Source of the DNA: Holothuria scabra
Taxonomy: Eukaryota > Echinodermata > Holothuroidea > Aspidochirotida > Holothuriidae
Direction of reading: 5' to 3'
NCBI GenBank assembly: GCA_037179385.1
Contig: CM074195.1
Span: forward strand, 29,716,222 to 29,780,221
DNA length: 64,000 bases
How positions within the stretch are numbered: position 1 is the stretch's first letter; each line of letters begins with the position of its first letter. The notes beneath the pieces were generated by a model that made no database searches, had not been told where the DNA came from, and saw only the letters and a list, made by a program, of their open reading frames with translations. Shown one piece after another: positions 10,840 through 23,240 of the stretch. A program made the translations under genes and the position numbers.

Positions 10840-12590
10840 GGTTTCGATGAAAAGAGAAACCTATGCATTCATGATGGCGTGTGTGTGTATGTATGTGTGT
10901 GTGTGCGTATGTGTGTGTTTATGTGTGTGTGTTTGTGACACTTTGCTTGTTTACAGGATATCATGAGAAGGGAAGATCTGACAGTTCTCATACTTGGTAC
11001 ACAGATACCCCATACTGAGAGAAAGAACCCTATTTTTTTTGGGTGAGGTAAAAAGTCATGTGGGGTCACAGGGGGTCAAACCCCAAAATCCTTGTCTACA
11101 CAATATCTCATGGTAGAAAACTTGGATTAATTTCAAACTTGATATGCTGATGCGTTATGATGTAAGAATGAACCCTATTGATTTTGGTGGAGGTCAAAGG
11201 TCATTTGGGGTCACTTGGGGTCAAACCCCCAAATCCTTGTTTACATGAGATCTCATGGTAGAAAACTTGGATTAATTTCAAACTTGATAAGCTGATGCTA
11301 CGATGTAAGGGAGAACCCTATTGATTTTGGTGGAAGTCAAAGGTCATTTGGGATCACATGGGGTCAAACCCTGAAATCCTTGTTTACACGATATCTCATG
11401 GTAGGAAACTTGGATTAATTTTAAACTTGATATGTTGATGCGTTATGATGTAAGAAAGAACCCGATTCCTTTTTCCTGGAGGTCAAAGGTCAATTGGGGT
11501 CACATGGGGTCAAACCCTGAAATCCTTGTTTTCACTATATTTTAAGGTAGGTAACTTGGATTCATTTCAAACTTTTAAGGTTGATGAGTAGGATGTAAGG
11601 AACAACCCAATTAACTTTGGTGGAGGTCTAAGGTCATTTGGGGTCACATGGGGTCAAATCCTGAAATCCTTGTTTTCACCATATTTCAAGGCAGGGGAAC
11701 TGGGATTCATTTCAAACTTGATATGTTGTTGCGTTATGATGTGAGGAACAACCAAATTAATTTTGGTGGAGGTCAAAGGTCATTTGGGGTCACATAGGGT
11801 CAAACCCCGAAATCCATATTAACACTATATCTCAAGAAAGGAAATTTGGATTAATTTCAAACTTGATATGTTGATGCGTTATAATGTAAGAAAGAACCCG
11901 ATATATTTTCGTGGAGGTCAAAGGTCAATTTGGGTCACATGGGGTCAAACCCTGAAATCCTTGTTTTCACTATATTTCAAGGTAGGAAAATTGGATTCAT
12001 TTCAAACTTTATAGGTTGATGCGTTAGGATGTGAGGAACAAACCAATTAACTTTGGTGGAGGTCTAAGTCATTTGGGGTCACATAGGGTCATACCCCGAA
12101 ATCCTTATTTACCCTTTGTCTCAAGGTAGAAAACTTGGATTCATTTCAAACTTGATATGTTGATGCGTTATAATTTAAGAAAGAACCCGATATTTTTCGT
12201 GGAGGTCAAAGGTCCTTTGGGGTCACATGGGGTCAAACCCTAAAATCCTTGTTCACATAATATATTTCAAGGTAGGAAACTTGGATTCATTTCAAACTTG
12301 ATATGATGATGGGTTATTAAAATGAAAAGGGAAATCCTAAATATTTTGGTAGAAGTCAAGGGTCGTTTTGGAGCTTGTGAGGTCAAACGCCCAAATCCTT
12401 GTTTTCATGATTTTCCATGGTAGAAAACTGGATTAATTTCAAACTTGCTACGTTGATGTGTTATGATGTAAGGAAAAAACAGTTCTATTTTCATACAAGG
12501 TCCTTTGGGGTCACAAAGGGTCAAACCCCGAAATCCTTATTTACACTATATCTCAAGGTAGGAAACTTACATGAACTTCAGTTCTTTCTG
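10840..12590 (+). mobile_element. Half-site satellite element, unit A (left end present, right end missing)
   Basis: It opens with a small hairpin (GGTTTC at 10840 paired with GAAACC ending 10861), then ATGGCGTGTG, a GT-rich microsatellite (about 10879-10933) and about ten monomers of ~145 bp. Each monomer has the core AGGTCAAAGGTCA followed by two GGGTCA half-sites. Successive cores at 11191, 11334, 11480, 11634, 11770, 11915, 12060 and 12203 give the period. The terminal hairpin module seen in unit B is absent, so the unit is truncated on the right. Confidence 0.8.
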
Positions 12591-12599
12591 AAAAACAAG

Positions 12600-13270
12600 C
12601 CTTACTGAGAGGGCTAAATAAGTGTGAGACAGGTAGGAAATGGTAAGATCCATTGAGCTGTATGATTCATTGAAAAAACCCCTCAGGACACTGTGGCAGT
12701 CAATGTGATAAATTAGGTAAGATAACAGTGACCAGCAATTTTCACAGACTCTGGTGGGTCAGTTACAATTTGATTCATTCAATTAGACAATCTCAGTTCA
12801 AGCGTGCTCAAGGGTATTTGATCCAAATGATCAGTTATTTAGTTCTTTTAATAAAACTAATTACCCGTGATGTATGTAATTATCTAGTTCCCACTTCCAT
12901 GTCCTTATGAGGACAGTGGCACAATGTTTGTCTGTAACTTTTAACAATCTTTGATACTAAATTTAATGTTATCTTCATTTTTTCTTAAGAGTTATGGAAG
13001 AAACAATGTCTGTATGCTCTAAAAGAAATTTTGGGCACCATACAGAGCACTTGATCTGTTCAAAGTTAACACTTATGAAGTTCCCCACTGAACTCAAATG
13101 ACCCTCATACAGCCTTTGTTTAACTCACATGTTCCAGACACTGCAAGAAACTTCCATTTAAGAGTAGGAAATATATATAATGAGAATCTATAGGCCGAGA
13201 TACTTATGGCAAAATCAGCATACCTATGACAAAGATAAATTAACGAACATATCCGCCTGATGAACAGTTT
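12600..13270. other. Spacer between two half-site satellite units
   Basis: No coding, RNA or repeat signal recognised. Confidence 0.35.
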
Positions 13271-15083
13271 TTGGTTTCGATGATAAGAGAAACCAATGCA
13301 ATCGTGATGGCGTGCGTGTGTATGTATATATGTATGTATGTATGTGTGTGTGTGTGCGTGTGTGTGTATATGTGTGTGTGTGTTTGTGACACTTTGCTTG
13401 TTAACACGATATCTCAAGATAGGAATGTCTGACAGTTTTCAAACTTGGTACATAGATGTGCCATATTGAGAGGAAGAACCCTATTGTTTTTGGTGGAGGT
13501 CAAGGTCACCTAGGGTCACCAGGGGTCAAAGTCTAAAAACCTTGTTAACACAATGTCTCAAGATAGGAAGCTTGGGTAGATTTCATACTTGGTTTGTGGA
13601 TGTGTTATAGTTAGTGCATGGTCCCTATTGTTTTTGGGGTAGGTCAAAGGTCATCTGGGGTCACCAGGGGTCAACGTATGAAAATCTTGTTAACATGATA
13701 TCTCAAGTTAGAAAGCTTGAATAGATTTCATATTTAGTATGTGGATGTATTATGGTCAGGAGATGGTCCCTATTGTTTTTGGTGGAGGTCAAAGGTCATC
13801 TGGGTTCACCAGGGGTCAAAGTATGAAAACCTTGTAAACGCGATATCTCAAGGTAGAAAGCTTGAATAAATTTCATATTTAGTATGTGGATGTATTGTGG
13901 TCAGGAGATGGTCCCTATCATTTTGGGGTGGAGGTCAAAGGTCATCTGGGGTCACCAAGGGTCAAAGTATGAAAACCTTGTTAACGCGATGTCTCAAGAT
14001 AGGAAGCTTGGATAGATTTCATATTTGATATGTGGATGCGTTAGAGTCAGTAGATGGTCCCCATTGCTTTTGGGGTAGGTTTAAGGTCTTTTGGGGTAAC
14101 TGGGGGTCAAAGTCTGATAATCATATTAACACAATATCTCAAGATAGGAAGCTTGGATAGATCTCATATTTGTTATGTGGATGTGTAATAGTTAGTAGAT
14201 GGTCCCTATTGCTTTTGGGGTAGGTCAAAGGTCATCTGGGGTCACCAGGGGTCAAAGTATGAAAACCTTGTTGAAGCAATATCCCAAGGTAGGAAACTTG
14301 GATAATTTCATATTTGGTTTGTGGATGCGTTATAGTCGGTAGATGGTTCCTATTGTTTTGGGGGTAGGTCAAAGGTCATTTGGGGTCACCAGGGGTCAAA
14401 GTCTGAAAATCCTCTTAAGACAATATCTCAAGTATGGAAGCTTGGATTGATTTCATATTTGGGTATGTGGATGCGTTTTGGTCAGGAAATGGTCCCTATT
14501 ATTTTTGGTGGAAGTCAAGTGTCATCTGGGGTCACCAGGGGTCAAAGTATGAATACCTTGTTTGTGTGATATCTCAAGTTAAGTAGCTTTGATAGATTTC
14601 ATATTTGATATGTGGATGCGTTATGGTCTGGAAATGGTACATAATGTTTTTGATCGAGGTCAAAGGTCATCTGGGATCACTGCTGGTCCAAGTCTGAAAA
14701 TCCTGCTAATGCAATATCTCAAGATAGGAAACTTGGATAGATTTCATATTTGGGTTTGTGGATGCATTGTGGTCAGAAGGTGGTCCCCATAGTTTTTGGC
14801 AGAGAATGAAAGGTTTTCTGGGGTCTCCCGGGGTCAAAGCCTGGAAACCTTTTTAAATGTGATCTCTCAAGATAGCTGTTTGTCCATTTGTCTGTCTGTT
14901 GTTTGTCATTCTAGCTATGTATGGCTTTTATGGAGGTCAAATGGTCATGCGGAATGACAAAATTATTTTTTGAACATGGTAGTAAAACATTTGAATGAAA
15001 AGATAATGGTGCATGATGGCACTCTTTGAAACAGAACATTTATGTGTCATCGAAACCTCAATGCATTTTTGCATTCTGGTTTC
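13271..15083 (+). mobile_element. Half-site satellite element, unit B (complete, both terminal hairpins)
   Basis: 1,813 bp. The left end is a hairpin TTGGTTTC/GAAACCAA (13271-13296) followed by GTGATGGCGTGCG and a GT microsatellite. The middle holds about ten ~145-bp monomers with AGGTCAAAGGTCATCTG, GGGTCACCAG and GGGTCAAAG. The right module is a TCTG tract (~14880), GAATGACAAAATTATTTTTT, GGTGCATGATGGC and a terminal hairpin at 15052-15083 in which GAAACC pairs with GGTTTC around AATGCA/TGCATT. No protein is encoded. GGTTTCGATGA occurs at both ends in inverted orientation, which suggests a foldback-type non-autonomous element. The mobilising enzyme is unknown. Confidence 0.75.
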
Positions 15084-15294
15084 CTTTTAACTTTTGCAGA
15101 TTTTGTTCTACCCACTTACTCTTATGCGTATTAATGCTGGCACTAAATGTTATAGGGCAAAACTTCAAAATAAAATCAACATAAACACTGTACCAAACGC
15201 ATTTTTATGCACTTTAGACATTCTTAATACAGTGAAATTGCTTCAGTATATATTTTGAAATTACCCATGCCATTCAAAACTCTTAACCCTATGC

Positions 15295-16012
15295 ACTAAT
15301 GAATATTAACCTTAACAGTTACCCTGTTTGAGATATAGTATGTGCAACCTCTGATGACCCTAAATGACCTTTGACCTCCAGTAAAAACAATAGGGATCAT
15401 CCACTTAATATGGACAATCCACATGATAAGTATGAGATCCCTCACAGTTACCCTTCTTGAGATATACTGTTTACAAAGTTTTGATGTTTTGACCTCTGGT
15501 GACCCCAGATGACCTTCACCAAAAACAACATGGATCATCTACTTAACATGGACAATCTACATGCTATGTATGAGAGCCCTCACAGTTACCGTGCTTGAGA
15601 TACAGTGTTTACAAGGTTTTGACCTTTTTATCTCTGGTGACCCCAAATGACCTTTGACCTCCACCAAAAACAATAGGAATCATTTACTCAATATGGGCAA
15701 TCCCCATGGTAAGTATGAGATCAGTCACATTTTTCCTTCTGGAGATATCGTGTTTACAAGCTATTTCCAAGGTATTTACCATTTGACCCCTGGTGACCTC
15801 AAACAAACTTTGACCTCCACCAAAGACGATAGGGATCATTTACTCAATAAGGGCAATCTACATACCAGGTTTGAGATCCCTCGGAAATACCCTTCTTGAG
15901 ATATCGTGTTTACAAGCGGGCGTCACATACGCACACACACACACACATACACACAGGACATCACCATCGCATTGACTCCTTGCCTGCCTTCGGCAAGGAA
16001 TAAAAAATGCAG
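15295..16012 (-). mobile_element. Half-site satellite element, unit C (inverted, about four monomers)
   Basis: Same monomer on the minus strand (TGACCTTTGACCTCCACC read on plus), then a CA microsatellite (15929-15956), ACATCACCATCGCA and a terminal hairpin TCCTTGCC/GGCAAGGA at 15977-15999. The hairpin sits where units A and B have GGTTTC/GAAACC. The inner end is truncated. Confidence 0.75.
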
Positions 16013-16202
16013 GTAATACGGGAATACAGAGACAGGGGGAGGGGGGCTTTATCCCCCGCACTTACAAAATGACATTGTAATGTTGTTATACTTGTAAATT
16101 TGCATTTTTATATGAAATACATACACATTCACCAGGAAAAATTTGGTGGAAATTTCATACCTTTGCCCCCCCCCGGAAAAATTCCTAGCTACGCCACTGC
16201 AG

Positions 16203-17046
16203 CAGGGGTAGGCAACCTTCATTGAACGGGCCAGATTTGAGGAATGAAAAATTGATCGGGCCGTACTTAACCAACAATATGCTGTTGATTTCAAACCTTT
16301 TAATTCTGAAGACTTTGAAGCAATGGTTTTCACTTATATTTCATCTGTGCCGTAAAAACACCTATTCTGTGCATATGTTTTGTTCTTTTCCCACCCGAAT
16401 ATTCGACATCAGAATTTTTTGGAGGAGTCTTCCCCTGCCCCGCCTTGTACGCCTATGATTCCAGTTTGCGACTAGGCTCTTTTTCTAAGTTCAAGTAAAT
16501 TCACAGGAAAATTAGGAATTTCACAGCCAAATTTTTTGTTTTAGTTAATAGTAGAAACCGATCAAAAACACAAATCATGTTCGTGCATTTCACGGCAACC
16601 CAGGTCCCATGGTAATAATTTCTATCACTACCACGAGTTTTGCAAAATAAGGGGGTATCACCCAATAATAATATTTTTAGACGTAAACTTGTCACTGTGC
16701 GTATTCCAAAGGCAAATGGCGACGCCAAATCAAAATCGAGGTTGTGAAAATACGTTGCGTCAAAGATGGTCACACTAATCATGGTGATAACTCCTTGCAC
16801 CAATGTGCAAAAACGGTTTGTGAGTAGCTGATCATAAGCATGGAGTTACTCTTAATTGGTTACTCCATGTCACAAGTGGGTAGTGATGATACACATAATG
16901 GCAAACGTCATTTGTGAAAATGAAAGCAAATCTATAGTTCGTGTAAATTATATTGATATTTTTCTGTTCCGTGAGAAACCTCGCGGGCTGCAAAAATTCA
17001 CTTGCCGGCCTCACGCCACCCGCGGGCCGTAGGTTGCCCGCCCCTG
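16203..17046. mobile_element. Non-autonomous hAT-like transposon, 844 bp
   Basis: The left terminus is CAGGGGTAGGCAACCT, and the right terminus on the opposite strand is CAGGGGCGGGCAACCT, the familiar CAGGGG...GGCAACCT ends of hAT (Charlie-like) elements with CGGCCCGCGGG just inside the right end. Flanking octamers CACTGCAG and ACCTACAG agree at 5 of 8 positions, so the 8-bp target duplication is weak. No transposase frame is visible inside. Immediately left, 16160-16199 reads on minus as CAGTGGCGTAGCTAGGAATT, the end of another common transposon type. Confidence 0.65.
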
Positions 17047-20000
17047 ACCTACAGTAATAGTGAAACTACGGAGGCCGAAAACGACGTATTAGGGAGAAAT
17101 ATTTTTTTCTGCACCGTGAATCCAACCAAAAGAAGAGAGCGTACTTCAAGAAGGTTTCCTTACAGCATGAAATGTAATGCATACATCCTCAAAATTAATT
17201 GACGAGTATTAATGCTATTATAAGAAAACAGAGCCGTTTAGACAAGAACAATGCATTCGTACCCGCTTTTTCTACAACAACATGAAAAAAGGGGTAGTTG
17301 TTTTGGGATTGGTAACTAAATGCGAGAACACTCCTTTTTCGACGGTTATCTGCTAGCAATAACTAGCTGGTATCCTGACAAATTTCTGTGTATGGTGTTA
17401 TTCTAAGATCTTTGTATTTGAACTGTATATTTTTGCCATTTGTCGTTAGCAAGTTTCTGACCAAAGACTGTAAGATAGCGTGAAGTTCACTTATGTTTAA
17501 ACTAGCGTGTGCACTCAGTGTTTAACTAACTAAAATAGGTAGGCGGTAGAATCATATGGGATACTACATATGCAGTCGCTTATTTCAAGTTTCGAATTTT
17601 ACTTCGTTCTTTGCGGGTATTCTGTATTGTAATTGGAAAGGTAGCAATTTTGTGCTGTAGGGAAGGTTTATCGTAAATACTTTAAAGTTCTGCCCTTTTA
17701 GGTTTCTAAAATCAAACTAAAAGACGGGTATCCAGGGAACTGTCGGGGGGGGGGGGGGTGGTGTATGATAGCCAGAGGAAAGACTGAAGGAAATGGGATG
17801 AGAAACGGAAAGAAGAGGAAAGAAGAAAAATAAGACTGGCGATGAGGAAAGCAAGACAAGGGAAATGGGAAGGAAAAGGGAAAAATAAAAGGATGAAGCC
17901 GAGGCAACACTTCAACGAGTTCGAATCGGATTACGATCCGATTCTTCTTGGTTTTAGTAAATACATCCTCAAACTCTGATCGGAAAGAATTTACAATTTG
18001 AGAAATTGTGTAATACGTGATTTGTATCAGAGGACTGGAAAAATGAAATTCTTTTAGCGGACACTCGGACTGATAAAAGCTGTCTGTAGGTGCACTCTTA
18101 AAACACATTGGTTAGGTTTAACCAATAAGGTGGTCACAGATTAGCTCGCCTAAATTTCTTTGGTTAAAATAATCAGGAAATACGGGTCAAAACTAACATT
18201 TCAATGGTAAAATCGATGAATTTATTTTGAATTGTGGTCCAATATTAAATTTTAATGGTAAATTTTAACCAGTAGTTGGTAATTTGATTCAGGAAATGGT
18301 TGGTTTACATGTTTTTGTTTTTTTACCAAATCTTCCTTTGTGTTTTCTTTCTGTTTTCTTCCTTATTTTCCATTTTTGATTTTCTTCAGGAGGGGGGGGG
18401 GGGGGGGGCTGGGACCGACGCCTCGGACACACGCTTGTTAATATTTTGAATTACTTTTCAGCCATAATGATCATAAGGTTGTATCTAACGTACTATACCT
18501 GTATACGTCTCTCATTTATTTGAAAATTCATTTCAGGCAACGCGTACAATTTCATCCTCTAAACGAATATGGAATCCTTTTAAAATGTGCTCCGATTCGG
18601 TCAAATGTATAAAAATAATTATGGGTTACGCTATTAGCAAATTAGAGCTCTTATGATTGAGATACATGATTTTCCTTCTGCGACAGAGTTTTTTTTTTAT
18701 ACTACCTTCCCCTTCCTTTTTGAACCAGGAGATTGCATTCCCCAACAAACCACAATTTCATTCCTAAAAAATAAATTTGGCGTCTAGGGGAGGAAGGGGC
18801 TAAATGAAGAAGGTTAAAAGAGAACTGGAACTGCTTGGGTGAGAGGATTAGGTCTGTTAAGTATAGGTTCATTAAACTACAAAGTTTCATCTTACTTTGA
18901 AATTCAATTATCATCATACACCTTGAATATTCTGAAAGAAGTTGTTAATTCTGGATCACCATGCAGTTTCACACCTCGCTCTCTAGAGGGAGATATATAC
19001 ACTCAACAAGCCAAAGCAAAATTATATGAAGCAACAATGTCAGAATTGGTGCCGGTGAAAGGCTGCTTTTTTATTATACAGTTATACTTGACAACAGTTT
19101 TAAAGAATACCAAGTGCCCACAAAAATTGGAGGAGTACTGTAACATATGACCGTGATTGGACTACAGTGGTTGGTAGAGCAGGAACCCATGATTTAAAAT
19201 TGTTTGAAGAAGAAGCAGATTAGAGTAATGTTTGTATTCATGTAATGTGTTTTTGCTTTTAAATCTTCATGCATACCAGTACACTGGTGCTTCTAGTTTC
19301 TACAAGTGTCGACTGTTGCCATTTTGACAAGCACAGAACTTACAATAGTACTGTATACAGGAGGCACATAGTGGGCTTTGTATAGCTTGCATATCATGGT
19401 ACACTGGAGCCTACACCTTGCAATGTAGAGTGGAAAGTCGTGGAGTGACGTTTCAAAGATATTTAAAGTTGCAATGTGGCTACAGTGCCAGTCTTCCTTT
19501 CGCCAAATTTTGCACTCCTTTTCAAATGAATAGAAAGAAATTGCACCGGTAGCCCTACTACATCAATATTCCTTAAGTAAAAACATCCGTGTTTGAAAAG
19601 GGATACAAAAATAAAACAATGCAGTAAATATAGAATGTCTGTTCGAGCCTTCTTTTTTCAGTTTGGTCTCTACTCTAGTTATTTTTCATTAGGCCCCTTA
19701 TTCACAAGGCTGAGTGAGTCACTTTCAGACGGCCGTAGAATAAGGGAGTAACGTTGAATAACTTTTTTTACCCCCTTTTTTCTCAAGCTGACTGATCGGC
19801 AAATATATTCTGGTTCATCTTTTCAGTCAACCACTTACAAGATTTGATTAACAGCTAACTAACCCCTAGAAATAACATAATAATCACGTCATGCCCACTC
19901 ATGCCACTTGTGCTACTCAGTCTATATTTACTAGGCATACTATTTAATTCAGAATGAAAAAAGAAAAGAAAAAATGATAAAAACCCCTCCCCACCCCCAT

Positions 20001-20110
20001 ATGCCTTCCTTTTCAATGTCCATTGACCATTTTCAATCTCAACTGAAAATATGTAAAATCAAACAAGAGAAAATCAGGACTGTTTGGATAGGCCTATATA
20101 CAAAAATTTG
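17047..20110. other. Unassigned, low-complexity-rich stretch
   Basis: It contains G runs at 17745-17758 and 18392-18408, a purine-rich tract at 17760-17900, and at 18091-18330 a partial copy of the GCACTCTTAAAA...GGTTAAA type MITE seen intact at 20.75 kb. No convincing gene. The long minus-strand open frame near 17.7-18.1 kb mostly reads through the purine tract. Confidence 0.4.
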
Positions 20111-20602
20111 TTACTTCATGTAGGGACGAGTTGTCTCCTCTGCTCGGAGTTTAAATAGGTGACCGGATGTGACCAGATTCATCAAGACGTCTAGTTGTCT
20201 GATGTCTATGTAGCCATATATGCCTTTAGTAGATGCCGAGTTTTCCGACGTTGCAAAGGCACGGAGAACTGTTAGGCCGTTTTGTCTTACATGGGCGAGT
20301 TGCCCTTTCCCTGCATGAATTCGTTCCTTGAACGTTACTCTTTTTACCACTAAAAGCAAATTTGCCACCTTTTCGACCATTTCTGTTGACATGAAAAGTT
20401 ATAAAATATCTTTACTCGTCATAGCGAACAGCTTATGCCACTTTTTAGGACGAAATACACATTTTACAAGGGTAAAGAAGTCGCAGGAATTGGGCGAATC
20501 GATTTGTGCCAAACAGTTTTTACACACATGTTCGCTCTCCGGCTGACTTTTGCCCATGTTATGCCCAGGTTGCATATGGATGTCGTGTCTCCACGCAATC
20601 AC
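20111..20602 (-). CDS. Unassigned open frame interrupted by one stop (hypothetical or pseudogene)
   Basis: On the minus strand two open segments lie in the same frame: 20602-20399 (67 codons, with Cys pairs in EHVCKNCLAQIDSPNSC) and 20392-20111 (93 codons, containing MVEKVANLLLVVKRVTFKER and KGIYGYIDIRQLDVLMNL). Only a TAA and two codons separate them. The amino-acid texture is more protein-like than the surrounding shadows, but I recognise no family. It could be an exon pair, a decayed gene or a transposon protein piece. No poly(A) signal or splice structure was confirmed. Confidence 0.25.
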
Positions 20603-20751
20603 AGACGAGTTACGTACGCACCATTGGGAGTCCGCACTCTAGTTCCTATTATCCTGCTCTATGTTTTACATCTACAGGCACCGTTGTAGCCTAGCCTACG
20701 TACTAAGTAAGCACGGTACGTAATTATGGTAATAGTATGCTTTTATCATTA

Positions 20752-21018
20752 TACACTCTTGAAAGGTGGTTAAAAAAGTTCACCAACGCTCGTCACGTAG
20801 GCCTATGTCAAATACCTGAAACTGGATAAAGTTTTCCCAAATAGGCCTATGTGTTGTTTATTTGGTTGCCCCACATGCTGGTCACCCAATTAAGTGGTAA
20901 AAAACCTCTTGGATAACCAATTAGTCAACAACTAATGGGTAAACTTTAACCAATTTCAGGTATTTGACATACGTGACCAGTGCTGGTTAGTTTTTTTAAC
21001 CAACTTTTTTAGAGTGTA
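20752..21018. mobile_element. MITE with ~70-bp imperfect terminal inverted repeats
   Basis: 267 bp. The left end reads TACACTCTTGAAAGGTGGTT and the right end on the opposite strand TACACTCTAAAAAAGTTGGT. Matching continues through GTCACGTA and TGTCAAATACCTGAAA on both arms. No coding capacity. A diverged relative lies near 18.1 kb. Confidence 0.7.
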
Positions 21019-21162
21019 CGTGCACATACGTATAGCATGGAAGAACTACCATTGCCTTCCATGCATACATACAGCACACGTACGAGTGCAGAGGGGCGTT
21101 GGGCGATATTTTCAATCTGTGAATCATAAGCTATAGTTGATGTGTGCGTGTGTGAACGTGTC

Positions 21163-21244
21163 TATAAAAAGCGAGCTACTCTGCGCGCGCTGCCCAATTC
21201 CTAAGCTAGGAATCAGGTTAAGACTTCAGAAGAAGATGAACAAG
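21163..21244 (+). promoter_or_regulatory. Candidate TATA promoter and short first coding exon (M-N-K)
   Basis: TATAAAA at 21163-21169 is followed about 70 bp later by ATGAACAAG directly joined to a strong donor (AAG|GTAAGC, GT at 21245). The interval is GC-rich compared with its surroundings. The arrangement fits a core promoter with a tiny first exon, but the nearest good acceptor (T-rich tract ending CTCTAG near 22023) leads to an early stop in phase 0. The downstream gene, if any, is unidentified. Confidence 0.35.
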
Positions 21245-23030
21245 GTAAGCTACGTAGTGCTGGTAGGCCCAGCAACGTTTAACTAATGCGCAACTAGGCC
21301 TTCTAGACCTCATGCTGAGACGGTTCAAGACTTAGTTAGAACATAGTTATTATACCTTTCCATGGTTGGGAAACTCCGCGAACTGACTGTTTATGTTTAG
21401 ATTCCGGTTTTCATCAGTCACGTGACGTTGATAGTACACGAGAGCCTTGTTGTTGGACTTTTCATACGTACTGCATATATGCAGACAGGGTAAACTGATT
21501 TCTTCGAGTCTCTTGCGAAAATTTAACAAACTGTAATGACTTCAATTTGGACGTATATTATTGCAAAAGGTTATATTAAGATTTCTGTCTCAAATTAGAA
21601 CGGCCGTAAAGCGAGGATAACTGTATCCAAACTAAAATAGCGGGACAATCGAAGTCTGGGCTAACAACAGTAACTTGGTAAGTAGGCCTACACTCAACAT
21701 TTCCGCGAAATTGCGAACCTGAGCTGGCAGATATTTTGTATAAGCCGAGTGAAAGTCGGACAGTTAAATTATATACTCCAGACTCTTGAGCAGAGGTGGC
21801 GCGTCAGGGTGGCTCTCAAGAGGACAATTTCTCTCTAATTAGAACCTTAAATTTTCGGCGCGCTGTGCGGCTTAAGAGGCGTTCCAATTTCTTCAGTACT
21901 TCCATTTTGCATGATAGCATAAGTCCTGTCAACCTTACCAAGTAACTGTAAACAGAGTACACATGTTATGTTGACGTCGTAAATTTCATCCCATATCGCA
22001 ACGCCTGAGTTTTTTTTCTCTAGTGTGTGCCATGCGCCAGGTTCAGTTGGTGAGCGACTCACGAAGGAAAGTTTGGCTGTTTCATCACGAGGTTCAGGTG
22101 GTTTCCACACAATGTATGTCATCTCCGATACGGTCTACAACCCCTACCGTTTTATTTTTTCTCTTTGTTCTTAATGATTACATATGTGCTTTATGTCAAC
22201 CTACCAAAATTTTCGCGGGCTTTTTCACAGTTTGATTTTCTGCAGGGTGGAATTATTTTCCTCCTGTATATACAAAGTTTATGAAGTCGCAATGGAATAG
22301 TGTAGTACACAGGTTTTCTTCTAATCCCCCTCACCATTTTCTTGATGACATTGGTAGCTGTAGAAGCTGCCGGCCGTCGGCGGTGGGGCGGAACCGGGGG
22401 GCTTTCGGCAGTCCCCAATGAAAAAGTGAGGGAGCTAAAGGTGTGTTTAGCCCCCCCCCCCCTGAAATATTTGCCAAGTGCAGACATGAGATCCATATTT
22501 CAAGGCTGGGTACCTGCGGCCTTAGAGCACTCGGGAAGTGCCGTTTTCGGCCATCTGGAGGGTTTGTAAAGCGAACAATTTTCTTGAACACCCCTGATGG
22601 TGGCGCCCCGCTTAGATAGTTTCCTGACACTCAGCGCCTCATATTTCCAGCCCCCCAATATTCTTTCCGTTTCGCCACTTCTGCTCGTCAGAAAATTTTT
22701 GTGCCACCCCTACTCTGAAGTCGGGCAAAAAGTCACCGTCCTCCCAGAGACAAACGGTCCCGTGCGGCCATGATTGGGTCAAATTTAATTTCCAGCAGAA
22801 ACAGTGCATCACTCAATGGAACCATATCGATACCGATCGATCATGAGCATCTTCAAAGTAACGTGATGAACTTTTTTGAAGAGCTCAACGGACAGTTACG
22901 GACGCAGCTTACAAAAACTATTCACGTACATACACCTTTTACGTCTGTGCATACACAGTGTACGTAAGGAGTTTCCCAACCAGAGAAAGGTATAATAACT
23001 ATGGTTAGAAGCATCAACATGGCTTCCGCC
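21245..23030. other. Unassigned stretch
   Basis: A C run occurs at about 22451-22462 inside a GC-rich, repeat-like segment (22330-22700). No family-level signal was recognised in any frame. Confidence 0.35.
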
Positions 23031-23240
23031 GTGGCAGATCCTGTGATAAACGGCTTGCTGACTAAGTGGACGACCTTGCAAGACTTCTGGATAATAAAAG
23101 CCATGCAGACTTGGTTATCTTGGATTTTAGCGCGGCTTTTGATACTGTCCCACATCAAAGACTATTATGTTAATTAAAGAATATGAGGGAATCGACAGCA
23201 GCCTCTTGGACTGGATCGAGACTTTCCTTTTCAAGAGTAT
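23030..23240 (+). pseudogene. LINE reverse-transcriptase fragment (LDFSAAFDTVPH motif)
   Basis: At 23105-23172 the plus strand encodes ADLVILDFSAAFDTVPHQRL, the invariant block A region of Jockey/CR1-type reverse transcriptases. The frame ends at a TAA straight after and the following WI...FL-like residues are out of frame. It is a short dead fragment. Confidence 0.65.

Noticed and set aside
17698..18108. 136-codon minus-strand open frame
   Set aside because: Its C-terminal half reads through a purine-rich low-complexity tract and a G run, and the rest has no recognisable domain.
22330..22640. Overlapping GC-rich open frames on both strands
   Set aside because: Openness reflects GC-rich composition and a C run; no domain is recognisable.
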